Origin: Sipunculus nudus
Taxonomy: Eukaryota > Annelida > Sipuncula > Golfingiida > Sipunculidae
Length of the DNA stretch: 64,000 nucleotides
Direction: 5' to 3'
Assembly: GCA_026874595.1 (NCBI GenBank)
Contig: CM049310.1
Coordinates: 22,420,058-22,484,057, forward strand
A program made the position numbers and the translations under genes. Within the stretch, counting starts at the first letter, position 1; each line of letters opens with the position of its first letter. The notes below the pieces were generated by a model, which was not told where the DNA came from, made no database searches, and saw only the letters and a program-made list of their open reading frames with translations. Below, one piece after another: positions 49,062 through 60,628 of the stretch.

Positions 49062-49790
49062 GTTAAGCAAAGTGTGGATATTTTTATTCCAATTTTCTGT
49101 CAATTGTGTCATATGTTTTTTTACAATTGTGAAGTTCCAGCATCTTTGAAAGCAGTCTTGATGCACACGTTTTAAAGCACTATCGGCCAATATCCAACCT
49201 TTCGTTCCTTACTAAAGTGTTAGAAAAGATCGTTGCCACTCGTATCACTTCAAATATGAAGGAAAACCATTTGTATGAAGATCAACAGTCTGCATGTAGA
49301 CCTTTTCATTGCACTGAAACATGCCAGCTCAAAGTATATAACGATCTTCTCTGGGCTATGGACTCTCAACAAGTATCCATTCTCATACTATTGGATTTAT
49401 CTGCTGCCTTTGATGTAGTAGATCATCAGCTCCTGTTACAACGGTTGTCCGCCAGGCTTGGAATAACTGGAGATGCCTTGCAATGGATCAGGTCATACCT
49501 GTGCAATCGAAGTCAGTGTATTAGTGTTGCAGGTCATAAGTCTTCTCCAACTGAGATCACCTACGGTGTTCCACAAGGTTCTCTGCCGGGGCTTCTGTTT
49601 TTTTTTTTTTTTTTTTACAATTTACACATTACCACTTGGTGAATTAGTACGACAGCATGGAATGGATTATCATTTTATGTTGATGACAGTCAAATTTATG
49701 TATCATTTAAACCAAAATCAAAGGTTCCCATCGAAACATGCTTGCATATATATATATATATATAATTGTGCTATTGCAGCCGCCATTGAT
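49062..49790 (+). mobile_element. L2-like LINE reverse-transcriptase fragment
   Basis: Motifs run in order: VKQSVDIFIPIFCQL and VPASLKAVLMHT (49062-49170), then after a frameshift YRPISNLSFLTKVLEKIVA, DLSAAFDVVDHQLLLQRL (motif A with catalytic Asp), ITGDALQWIRSYLCNRSQC, YGVPQGSLPGLL, a slipped run of 18 T at 49600-49616, IYTLPLGELVRQHG in another frame, and FYVDDSQIYVSF (catalytic YVDD near 49683). An (AT)n tract interrupts the end at 49746-49763. Compared with intact relatives the part between 'LL' and 'IYTLPLG' is lost to the T run. Truncated at both ends and dead. Confidence 0.9.
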
Positions 49791-49928
49791 TAAAAAACAT
49801 TTTATGTAGCTAAAGAGTCTTTCTTTGAGTGGTTATACCTTCTTCATAACGTAATTTGTAGGTTGAAATCAAATCCATCAAGTCATCTGTAATACTCAAA
49901 CCTTTAAACATATGGTAGAGTGGTCCGG

Positions 49929-51245
49929 ACCGGACATAACATAGCTACCATGCTGGTTCTATTCAATCACATAACATTGCTACCCCGCTGGTAACCATGC
50001 TGGTTTTACTCAATGACATAACATTGATACCGTGCTGGTTTTACTCAGTGATATAACAGAGCTACCGTGCTGGTTTTACTCAGTGATACAACGTAGCTAC
50101 CGTGCTGGTCTACTCAGTGAAATATCAAAGCTACCATGCTCGTTGTACTCAGTGACATAAAATGGCTTACCCGCTGGTTTTACTCAGTGATATAACATAG
50201 CTACCATACTGGTTTTACTCAGTGATATAACTTTGCTGCCATGCTGGTTGTACTCAGTAACATAACATAGCTTCCCCGCCGGTTTTACTCAGTGACATAA
50301 CATAGCTACCATGCTGGTTTTACTCAGTAACATAACATTGCTACCATGCTGGTTTTACCCAGTGATATAACATAGCAACCATGCTAGTTGTACTCAGTGA
50401 CATAACATAGCTTCCCGGCTGGTTTTACGCAGTGACATAACAGAGCTACCATGCTGGTTTTACTCAGTGATATTACATAGATGCCCCGCTGGTCGTACAA
50501 AATGATATAATAAAGCTACTTGCTGGTTGTAGCTATGTTTAAGCTATAGTCCTATGTTGGAATAAAGTAGAATAAAAATGCTTGGCCAAAAACAATTGTG
50601 TCTTTAAGTCTGGGTATATAGGGATCATCACCTGTTAACATAGCTATCCCATGCTGGTTTTACTCAGTGACAAAACATAGCTACCATGCTGATTTTACTC
50701 GGTGATATAACATAGCTACCATGCTGGTTTTACTCAGTGCTATAACATTAGTACCGTGCTGGTTTTACTCAGTGACATAACATAGCCCCCACGCTGGTTG
50801 TACTCAGTGTCATAACATTGATTCTCCGCTGGTCGTACATAATGATATAATAAAGCTACTTGCTGGTTGAAGCTATGTTAAAGCTATATTCCTATGTGGG
50901 AATAAAGTAGAATAAAAATGCTTGGACAAAACCAATTATGTCTTTAAGTCTGTGTATATACGGATCATCATCTGTTAACATAGCTATACCATGCTGGTTT
51001 TACTCAGTGACATAACATGGCTTATCCCGCTGGTTTTACTCAGTGATATAACATAGCTATCATACCGGTTGTTCTCAGTGACATTACATTAATATACCGC
51101 TGGTCGTATCAAGTAATATAATATAACTACTTGCTTGTTGTAGCTATGTTAAAGCTATATTCCTATGAAGTAATAAAGTAGAATCTAAATGCATGGCCCA
51201 AACCAATTATGTCTTTAAGTCTGGGTATATACGGACCATCATCTG
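49929..51245 (+). repeat. Two-level minisatellite, 35-bp unit with larger repeat
   Basis: A 35-bp unit (GACATAACATAGCTACCATG + CTGGTTTTACTCAGT) is repeated about 17 times from 49929 to 50530, about 6-7 times from 50636 to 50870 and about 4 times from 50975 to 51120. Each block is followed by the same ~120-bp spacer ('gctatgtt.aagctatattcctatg', 'gaataaagtagaataaaaatgc', 'atgtctttaagtctggg'), present three times. No frame runs through it and it is not a CRISPR array. Confidence 0.9.
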
Positions 51246-54200
51246 TTTTAGAAGTAGTTTCTGCCTCGATGAAATACGCTGGACAATTAAACTCGTCTGG
51301 CTGTTGAAAGGTTAGTTCATTCCTTTGTTATTTGGCACGAAAAAATTATTCATAAACTAGAAGCTGTAGTTAGAGCCTACATGGATACCTCCGCCCGTAA
51401 TCTCCGCTAATAAAACTCCCGTGTGTTCTATCAGTGTCGCGGTTCACAGTTGATTTTCAGAACAAAAAAGACCTGATACCAATGAATGGACGCGACCCTG
51501 GGCCCGGACAAAGAAATGAAAAACATATAAAGGTGAACAAGATAGCCTACAGATTCAGTGGGTTGCTTCTTGGGTGATACCCGAACTCTACACAAAATTT
51601 CATCCAATCCTTCATAACTATTCTAGTAAAGTTGCTAACAGCAACTAATCCATTAGTATCTTTATGAGTATTAATGAATATTGAACTAGAATGTTATCTC
51701 CTACTGACTGGATACATTATTTCCTGAAATTATAATTGAACGTCATCTCCCCCTTACTGTGTTGCCTATCCATACATGGACGCATGTCTCTAAGTACAAC
51801 ACCCGAGACTGAGCCCCAGAAGAAGCATCGGCAGAACGTGGGGACATTTTTTGTCGAACAGTCGAATAACCTGAATGTATATGTAATAGCATTCTAATCA
51901 ATAGAACACAAGACAAGGTACGTAATACAAAGAGCCTTAATGTTTTTACGATAAATATAATATACAAAATTGACTGTAACTGGGTGTTACAATGCTACTC
52001 ACCAGGTCTGAACGACTGACAGTGATCCATTGAGCTGACAGCATATCACGGTGTCACAGCCAAGCGGCAGAGCTACATTAATTATCTAGCATGAAAAATA
52101 ATGCCGTGGGGCTATATCTGAATGCTCGTGTGTTAGGCTCGATGTGGAGGACTAATGGATGCTGACGTCAGAAATAATGCATATTCGTTATGTTTGTGTC
52201 GCATGGTACATGAGGAAAACGATTCTTTATCACTCTTACACACACACGGGCACACTTACACACACGCACCATCACCATCACAAATACACGCACACTTCTC
52301 CTTGTGGAGAAGTCGAAGGGACTTACAGAAACCGACACTTCTCCGAGGTTCGACACATGACATGAATGTTGGATGTTTTCTCAGAATCTTTTTGAACCGT
52401 TTCTTTGTTTCATTCTCTAGCCTAATGATGACGTGTTGCAATAAAAATGTACCATTACAATAAAAAATTCTCCATAAAGAGGGCCCTACAAGCTTTATTG
52501 TACAAAAAAGGTATTGACAGATATTCTGAAAACGTATTCTGCAGAGCGCCTGGCTTCACAAACATAAAAGGAACAATATGTCCTTTGTACAATAGGCTTT
52601 AATACCCGCATGTATTAGCCGTATCTCAGGAGAATCGTGCTATAAACGAGGCTGATAAGTTTCTCCGGGATTTAAGTAAACACTTACCAGATTGATTTTC
52701 AAGCTGCGCCGGCTTATTATTTGTATCTACTCCACATTCAAAGGTATTGTCAGTGAAGGCCATCAGTGATGTTTCATTACCTAGATTAAACAGATTCAGA
52801 GTCGTTCTCGGAAACAAAATTATGGTTCCTTCCGATACTATATGAATATGCAGAAGGGAAGGATATGCCTAAGAAATGCCGAAAGTATTTGATTTCATTG
52901 TTCATTTTTAATATTTAATTTCATATTTAATTTCATAAATTTACAGAAGGTACGATTGTGCAGTTTATTATTAAATCTATCGAGCCTTGGTGAACATGGT
53001 TCTTTAGAAATACTAGTACTGCTATATAGGTTGTTCAATTTTAGCTTGATTTTCTTTCATCTTTCCTATTACATACAGTCAAAACCGCTTATTGTCATGT
53101 CGCCCGTACATGCTTACATTTTGAAAATTACCAGGATGTTTTATTATGCAGGCCTCGACATCGATGTCCTTTTGAGTCACGGAAGAAGCGGTATGTACGT
53201 CGTACATGGTATTAAATAATTCGACAAGAAACAGATACGTTTATGGATATTTTCATTGCACAACAGCATTTCAAATAACGTTTCCTGTAATTTTTGTGCT
53301 GTCATGCCAACAGAAAATGACGTAAAGTCTGGATCACGGGGTCAAATGTCTGGAAAGAGGCGGCGCAATTATAACGTAATGCGAAGGCAAACTCATTTTA
53401 CTTGATAATTCTTTGGCCTTTATTGACTCTTGGAAGAAATGCGCGATGTGTGGTTATTTTCTAGCACGGTCTCAGTACCTAACCTTGAGTTGTTTAACAT
53501 TGCGGTTGACATAGACATGGGCCGAATGTAAATACTTTGTAGAACCTGTCGCAACAGACTTGTACGATAGGCCCAGCTAGGGGCCTCAGTGGATATGACA
53601 CGGGTAGCTGAGTGTTAGCCAGTGTAGCCAGGGTCCCACCTTACCAACCGCAATATGCGATATTTCAGCCAGCGGGAACATGTATTACATTGGTTGAGCA
53701 AGTCAGTCAGGGCACCTTCTGATTGACAGGTGTTGTTGCCCGGACGATGCACCTGCGCTGTGTTTATGATGAGGCCTGTGATCGCGCCGGTCTCGCTTTC
53801 AAACACTCTCGTACAGGAGTAAGACAACGGTTTCAGGGCAATATTTTGGCCGGCAATTTATATCAAAGAGAAGATGTTAATGTCTGTGTTAATTCAACAT
53901 GCTTAAGGGTGAATAGGTCCCTTTAACGTATGAAGAAACGCAATGATCTGGATTAACGTTGTTTCTTAACAAGTTGATTAGCTAATTGATGATGAGGGAC
54001 CCGCATGTGTCACTGCACTGGGCCTGCCGCGCAAGGAGATGAGACCATTTGATACACTTGACCGATTACAGGTTCTTGGCATCATTGATCGCCTTGCCGG
54101 CGTTTGATGTGATATTAACGGCGAACTGGTATCACTGCCAAAAGTTGCATGACAATAAACGGTATTGTAACAATATTCCATGATATTAAATGGTCAGATT

Positions 54201-56833
54201 TATACCATTGTATATATAGGAAATGGTTTAGGATTTCAGATTTATGTGACAAAAAACGGGATTATCTATTGACCGATATGACACAAAGTGGGCTTGAAGT
54301 TGAATGTATATATATTCATATAAAGGTCTCTATTTTGACACTGCCACTCAGAATTCCAAGGGGAAAACCTGCAACGGTTTTTGGTATCTACATTTGTCAT
54401 TTTTTCATGGACCGTTCATTTGCATTAAAGTGACAGCACGTTTGATTCTAAAACAGTAACGTTTTGATCAGCGGGACAAGACGGATCATTGTGCAATGTC
54501 CATTTTGGTTGGTCGTGTAGTCAAACTTGTCCACGTACAGTAAATGTATATCATTAATGCTTCTGAAAGCAAACTGAAAAAAAACATATATTGACAAAAT
54601 TTGCTTTTGTTTGCGTTCAATTTATTTACTTGTGTCCAGTTAACATGACTTTACGCCCCGCCTATGTAGCATGTAAATAGTTAGGATCACGAGATAAGAC
54701 TTGTTTAATTGGATGTCGATAGTGCCAAAGTTTCCATGTCTGACTTGGTCCACGCCCCTGTGACGCGGCGGATATGGTGATCGCTTTGCGAGATATTTCA
54801 AAAACCCCTAATCACCAGTATAATAGCACAAGTGAGGTAAAACGTACAAATGGGCTGGTAATAATTTGGTAAGAAGGTCTTTGGGGAACCTGCATGCAGT
54901 AAAAATCACGGTGAACTCTCGTTATAGGCTAGAATTTTAGAGATTCGCTCTAATGGACAGGTTATGACTTATGGACTTTGGATACCCTCATCCTCCTTCA
55001 ATAGCCAGTGCCACGTACAAACAGGCCATGGACCTATCCTTAAAAACCTGAATACAGACGCAGGGGCGTAGCGGGGAAGGGGGCAGGCACAGGGGGACAT
55101 GCACCGCCCCCCCCCCCCCGGTCACATCCACATGATATATTTTTCGTAATATATTTTCTCCTTAGTATAAAGTGATATCCATGGGGTAGCTCAGTATCGT
55201 ATACAGTAAAACTTCCCAATTACGGACATTTTGGGCCAGGGTTTTGCCTGTAATAGAGGTGTCTGTATTAGAACGGTTACGGAACATCAAGTGTCCGCAA
55301 AGAAAGGCGCCTGTATAGCCAAGTGGAGTTTTCCGTGTGGTTTACTGTGATTAAGTCACCCAATCGTACCATTTTCTATATTTGTATGTGTAGGTACGTC
55401 TGACCGGACATCTGAGGTCACCTGTTTCCGGTGACTGATTCGGATTTTACTTCCAATCTATAAATCTACATTCTAAGGAATGCAAGCCAGCTCGGTGGGG
55501 GGTCCCTTTTGTGGGATGCTCCCAAAATCGTGTGTGCATTCATTTATTCGGACCATATTCTAAAGCTGATTTGTGAATAAGCTAGGGACCGTATATCTGT
55601 GAAGATTTCTTTATTACGTTCCTGAACTCGGATAATGTTCCGGATTTACACCAAAATCTAATCGATTCTCCACTGGCTCATTCCCGGAAATTTCACGAGA
55701 TTCGGTACATTATTGCGTGATCAATGTTGTGATCAAACATATACACACGCTCACGCACACATGGAATAACATACACACGAACATGGGTGAACGCATGCCC
55801 TCCCGGTTGGCACAATAATAAATCCGCCTTGCAGAAAATGTTATATGATCCAGTCATATAATCAAATACCGTGCCATCTTAGGTTTGCTTAGGGCACACG
55901 AATAACTAGAAGCTGATTATACTTTTGTTATCGATTTTAGAATAACAATAATTATGTCCAAATTAATACAGTTCTAAATAAATTCCTACCGGAGTTTCGC
56001 GGAGTCTAATAATTAATGTATTGTTTATTGGTAGTTCTACATTCATAAGGTTTGATCCTGCAAATATGATATTTTTTTATTCGTTCATCTTGTAAACTCA
56101 TATTTCAAATTGGAATTAAAACATTAGTATGTTTTATACATACGCAACATACTATTATTATGTTTTGTGCGCATCAATTGCCTTTGCCAAATATTTCTTC
56201 CTCAATCCTGGCTACGCTCCTGTACGTTGTAGGCCTACCCTGTTTGACAAGCCCGCGCCTCGATCATGACACTTAAATTTATGGATGACATGTAAAGGAG
56301 ACGGATGACGTTTATATGAAGTTAAAAATTCACAGCGACTATCCAACCCTTTACCTGTGGCTTCCAATGATAAAAACCTATATTCATAATTGTACAGCCC
56401 TTTCGGCATTATGGTGTTTTAGACTAAATCGCTATGGTGTTGTGGTGGTCGCTTGCTGAATGTTTATTTAATAGTTTAAAGTAAATCCAAATTCTAAATA
56501 ATAGCGGCATTTTACATGCACCCTTCGTGCAGCCTATATATATATATAGTGCTTCCTTCAGCGGTTTTCACTTAATTTTCTCTTATTGCCAAACCATTCA
56601 TGCATTTTGATTGTCTCGATTTTTTTTATTGTCATTATGTATCAAACAATCATTCCTGAATTAGCAAACATGAAATATATGAAACAAACTAAACGTTACT
56701 ATAATCGGTTCAGTCAATGCATGTAAAATGAATTATAACTGGCTGATTATTTTGCAAGGTGCCTGAAATATTATCAAACGATTTGTAATTTACTAAAAAT
56801 GTCAGGCAGTTGACTGATTTTACACACACTGCA
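51246..56833. other. Stretch without recognisable gene
   Basis: Mixed-composition sequence with CA-rich patches near 52240-52290 and a C run near 55108-55118 in a 'ggggcgtagcgggg' context that may be a small element. Frames (for example 52155-52463 and 54149-54433) have no recognised domain. Confidence 0.4.
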
Positions 56834-57009
56834 CAGTGGCGGATCCAGAGGGGGATCCAGGGGGTATGGATCCCCTCCTTTTATGCCGCAACAACCTTTT
56901 TTCCATGCCTGGGCCCCTCCCTTTATTGACCAGGGGACCATTTTTAAGGTTTTCATATTAGTCCTCCTGGATTGGACCCTACCTTTTCCTAATCCTGGAT
57001 CCGCCCTTG
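56834..57009. mobile_element. C-rich MITE (GCGGATCCAG family), copy 3, with inverted ends
   Basis: A 176-bp element bounded by CAGTGGCGGATCCAG (56834-56848) and the complement of CAAGGGCGGATCCAG (56995-57009), 13 of 15 bases matching. Inside are 'ccgcaacaacctttttt' and 'aggttttcatattagtcctcctgg', shared with copies 1 and 2, but with shorter C runs. No clear target duplication was found. CAGTGG.. ends resemble hAT-type termini. Confidence 0.7.
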
Positions 57010-59298
57010 CTGTATGCCGGTAATTCGTCTACTCATATTCAATTGGATGGTGCCCGATACTGAACTTAATTACCATTTATGATAGTTCAGATGTGTCCCG
57101 CGCGATCAGGGATTGTGATATTGAGGCGACACCTGTTGTCTGCAGCGTAAACTATAATCTTTCCTGAGATATTGAACCTGTGAAATTATTCTCCACGAGA
57201 GTGGGTCCACAGGTTTCAACATTATTGGTTTTAAAGGCCTGATTATGAATAAAAATGTACACTCTGGACTTATAAATAATATGAAAAAGAAACACACACA
57301 GCACGGGCAGCTCTTGGTTTATCTTACATGTTGCAAGGAGGTTAGTTTATGGCGAAGGTCAAGGTCGAGGGACCCTTCTGTAAACAGTGAGCATGTATTT
57401 ATTTCGAATCAGCTTTTCAGTTCTTTTGTAGGTGATGTCATCTTCGTTACGAACTTTCATAGGGATTTTCCCGACCACGGTCAGCCAACACGCCGAGTAA
57501 TAAACTGTGTATCAGAGGTCCAACCGAACATACATGCGGAATCTACACATAACATATGTATACAGTAAATACTGTAAACAAAAATACCACTGCTCAGCCT
57601 GCAACTCAGTGCAAAGAGCCAGATGTGTCTGGATGAAACAGGCATTTGATTTTACGGATCTTGTCAGATTAACCGAGAAATCTAGCTGAGTCCACAGCAT
57701 TAGAACTACAGGTACACTGTTTAATAATAGGTAGCTATTCAGATATTTGTTTTATCAAAAAACATAAATTATTTATTTAAATATAAATCCAATATTAAAA
57801 TAAATGCTGAAAAGCTTCACCAACTTGCAAACTTGTGACGAATGATATTTAAGATATTGGCTAACAGTAAAAGCTCCTGATGATTCCACAAGTTTCTAGG
57901 TATGGACTCTTAATAGAGTAATGGAATGAAACGTTATTCACAGAATGGCAATTATTGTATTATTTAAATTTTAATTTTAACAAGTTTTTATTTTCACCAT
58001 TAAATATAACTTACATGTTTTTGTCTTAGTCATTTGGTTATACCTCATGCAAGTGTATATTGTTTTGGTCTGGCTAGAGAGGCCAGAAAAAGTGTTGCTG
58101 AACAGCTTCAAATGAAATTTTATGGAATGCAAAGGTGACACCTAAGGAGCAATCCATTGAGTTTTTTTACCATTATATATTTTTGGTCTGAAAGATGTTT
58201 TACCTTTTAGTAATAGGGCAGTTTTGTATTTCTTGGCTTAGGGTGAGAGTTATCAAGTTCACTGGTATTTAACTATTATTGGTTGCCTTTGTTGTGGTGG
58301 GCTGAGCTGACCTGTGATGCAACCATCAAGTTAGTTTATTGTAATACACATTCATGTTTCCTGTGTTTAAAGAATGCACTGTAGCACATGCCAAAGTTTT
58401 ATCAAAACCCTGGTAACAATTCTAATATATTGAGATAGAATGTTGACGAAGGTACATTTCATATGGCAGTGATTGCTTCCCAGTGAAATATCAAAATTGT
58501 ACCAGTACCAAGTATTGACCAATGGAACAACTGCAAGGAGAAGGTGAAAACAGAATTATATTGTAATGTATTTATACAAATGGCAAATGCATGTTTACCT
58601 CTCACTGAAAGAAGTACAAAATCTTTTATCTTCAATCTGTATGTGGAACCTTTTTTATTAGGAAATGCTCATATAAAAAAATGTTACTGTATATTAAACA
58701 CACATAGGTAATCATTGTAGAGCCCAGAGATGTGTAAGCCATACAAATGTGGCTGGCTTGGACAAAAGACAGCTGACTTTAGTAATAAGCCAGGTTGTTT
58801 GGGTCCACTCGGCATGCAAAATGTCGACTGGCTTAATTTTTTTTCATGCCACCAAAATGTTGCAAACAGGTGAGCTTTCAGTCGAATCGCCAATTAAGTT
58901 CTCAGATGTGTCGTGCTTGGCCATCTATTACAATGTGGGGAACTTCAACTTTGTCAGTCGGCATCAAAATAAAAAAACTAGCTTTGTCTTTGTCCATATA
59001 TTTTAGGGCATTTTTAAGTGTAAAAGATTTCTTTTTGTCTTTAATTTTTCTCAAGCAAAACATAGCTGCACAAAATCTGCTCCCTTCGGCTTAATAAAAT
59101 ATCGGCAGCACCTCCTGTTAAAATATGCTCTGCTGTGCTCCGTTTGATCTTAACTTGGCTGGCAGTGGCACAAATTGGTTGCAGCTCAGGTCTCTGGCAC
59201 ATGTCATTGTTCATTCCCAGTATTCTGTTTACTTCATTAATATTTTTTTTCATAAAATGTACAAAATAGTATATTAACGATTTATTTATGTTTTCCAG
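57010..59298. other. Region upstream of NUP42
   Basis: No exon was recognised. Because an acceptor precedes the first coding exon of NUP42, its promoter and leader exon should be here or further left, but neither can be placed from the sequence. Confidence 0.4.
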
Positions 59299-59385
59299 AT
59301 TGAGAGAAAACCATGCCTCAGATATGCAAATTTTACCAGCAAGGGAACTGTCGGTATGGCAACAGTTGCTGGTATGAACATCCAG
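59299..59385 (+). CDS. NUP42: NUP42 first coding exon: CCCH zinc finger
   Basis: An acceptor (TTTATGTTTTCCAG, ending 59298) precedes a short leader. Translation starts at ATG 59313, and the exon ends at 59385 before the donor GTGAGA. The 24 complete codons encode MPQICKFYQQGNCRYGNSCW then YEHP, a zinc finger of spacing C-x7-C-x5-C-x3-H at the extreme N-terminus, as in NUP42 (nucleoporin-like 2, human start MAICQFFLQGRCRFGDRCW). NUP42 sits on the cytoplasmic face of the nuclear pore and works with GLE1 and the DEAD-box helicase DDX19 in mRNA export. The last codon (Gly) is split after its first base and completed by the next exon. Confidence 0.92.
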
Positions 59386-60019
59386 GTGAGAACATGAGAT
59401 GTCACTGAGGTTTATTTTCACTGTCCACATATTTGGTGACCATCCATCAACATGTTCTTTCAGTTAATTAAAATTTTAGATTTTCAACCAGTTTCTTAAT
59501 TCATGATAGATTGAAAGTGAATATTTAGTCACATTGGCCTTGGAAAATATAAAAGTGTGATTTCTATCTAAAATGATGTTTTTAATGCTTGAAGGTATAC
59601 ACTGAGAAAAAATGTCATGCCTCATTTCAAAGAATAAGAAAAGTCCCTCTTGGAAAATAGTTAAATACGCCACATGCTTGAATGTTGTATGTTTCAGCGA
59701 TATAAGCATGATTGAATACAGGTTTTGAGAACAGAGGGGGCGGGCAGAGACTCCCTGAGAGTGGGGAAGAGTTTCCCCTCACAAAATGCAGAAACATTTT
59801 GAAAATTAAGGCTGTAAAATGCACATGATGCAAAATCTTGCTCTGCATTTCAATATTAATCTCTTTTATTTTAAATCTCAAGTTTTTAGGCAGAAAAAGG
59901 GGTGCCCCCTCCCCCAACTAAATCCACCCCCAATGAAGATCCTCAGGTTATTTGACCTGGGGACCTTTAATTCTGCATGAATTAAACATTAAAAGAAACT
60001 TTTGGCATTGTTTGTCCAG

Positions 60020-60161
60020 GACCCCGACAGGTTGGTTTCCAGGACACCAGCTTTGGAGTTACCACCCAGAACCGTTTTGCTACCCCCGGCCAAAATACTG
60101 GAAGTCGCCCTCAGGGTCAGGCTAATCCAAATGTGAAAGACATGGCACCAAATGATATCCT
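60020..60161 (+). CDS. NUP42: NUP42 second coding exon
   Basis: Acceptor TTTGTCCAG ends at 60019 and donor GTGAGT starts at 60162; intron 1 is 634 bp. The 142-nt exon keeps the frame and encodes PRQVGFQDTSFGVTTQNRF, followed by a Gly/Gln/Asn-rich low-complexity stretch with one FG dipeptide and ending NVKDMAPNDIL. The composition matches the linker between zinc finger and helix of NUP42, which is disordered in the family. The last Leu codon is split CT|G. Confidence 0.88.
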
Positions 60162-60533
60162 GTGAGTATATTGTTATTTAACTGGAAAATATATTTATCA
60201 AATTGGGAAAATGATTTATAATGGTTCTAACTTAAATCTCTATGAGTAAAACTGTAAGTGCTGTCAGGATGATATAGGTTTATTAGCTTTAACGTCTTCA
60301 GGAAATATGAAAAGCTTCATTAACTATGTTCCATAAAATCCATGGTAAATGAAAACACTAAAATGTAATAGGTAAACCAGGATGAATCTCACCAACTTGA
60401 AATAAAAAATTGTGATGATACAGTTTAAGTTTGAAACCAATTAAATAGTGTGATCCTACTTGCTAATTAAAACAAACAAGAAAAGGTATATTTGTTGTAG
60501 AATTTGTCAGAATAACACATGCTTTGTTTGCAG

Positions 60534-60628
60534 GAATTTGATCAGCCAAGAAATGAAGATCTGGGAACAGAGCAAGATGTGGCCATTCTCCTGTTACGCC
60601 TATGCTAAAGAAACACCTTGTATTCCAG
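60534..60628 (+). CDS. NUP42: NUP42 third coding exon, ending at an amplified splice junction
   Basis: Acceptor CTTTGTTTGCAG ends at 60533; intron 2 is 372 bp. The 95-nt exon encodes NLISQEMKIWEQSKMWPFSC then YAYAKETPCIPG, aligning with human NUP42 ([21 protein letters not shown]...ISGF), the segment before the conserved helical region. The donor at 60629 is GTAGGT. The last ~20 exon bases plus this donor form the first part of the repeat unit of the minisatellite that follows. The frame is left after one base (split Gly). The remaining exons, including the FG-repeat C-terminus, must lie beyond the window. Confidence 0.9.

Noticed and set aside
49929-51245. Regular repeats with spacers, CRISPR-like at first sight
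   Set aside because: Units are directly adjacent, diverged, and the DNA is clearly eukaryotic; it is a minisatellite.
54149-54433. 94-codon plus-strand frame
   Set aside because: No recognised domain, AT-biased composition and no splice or start context.
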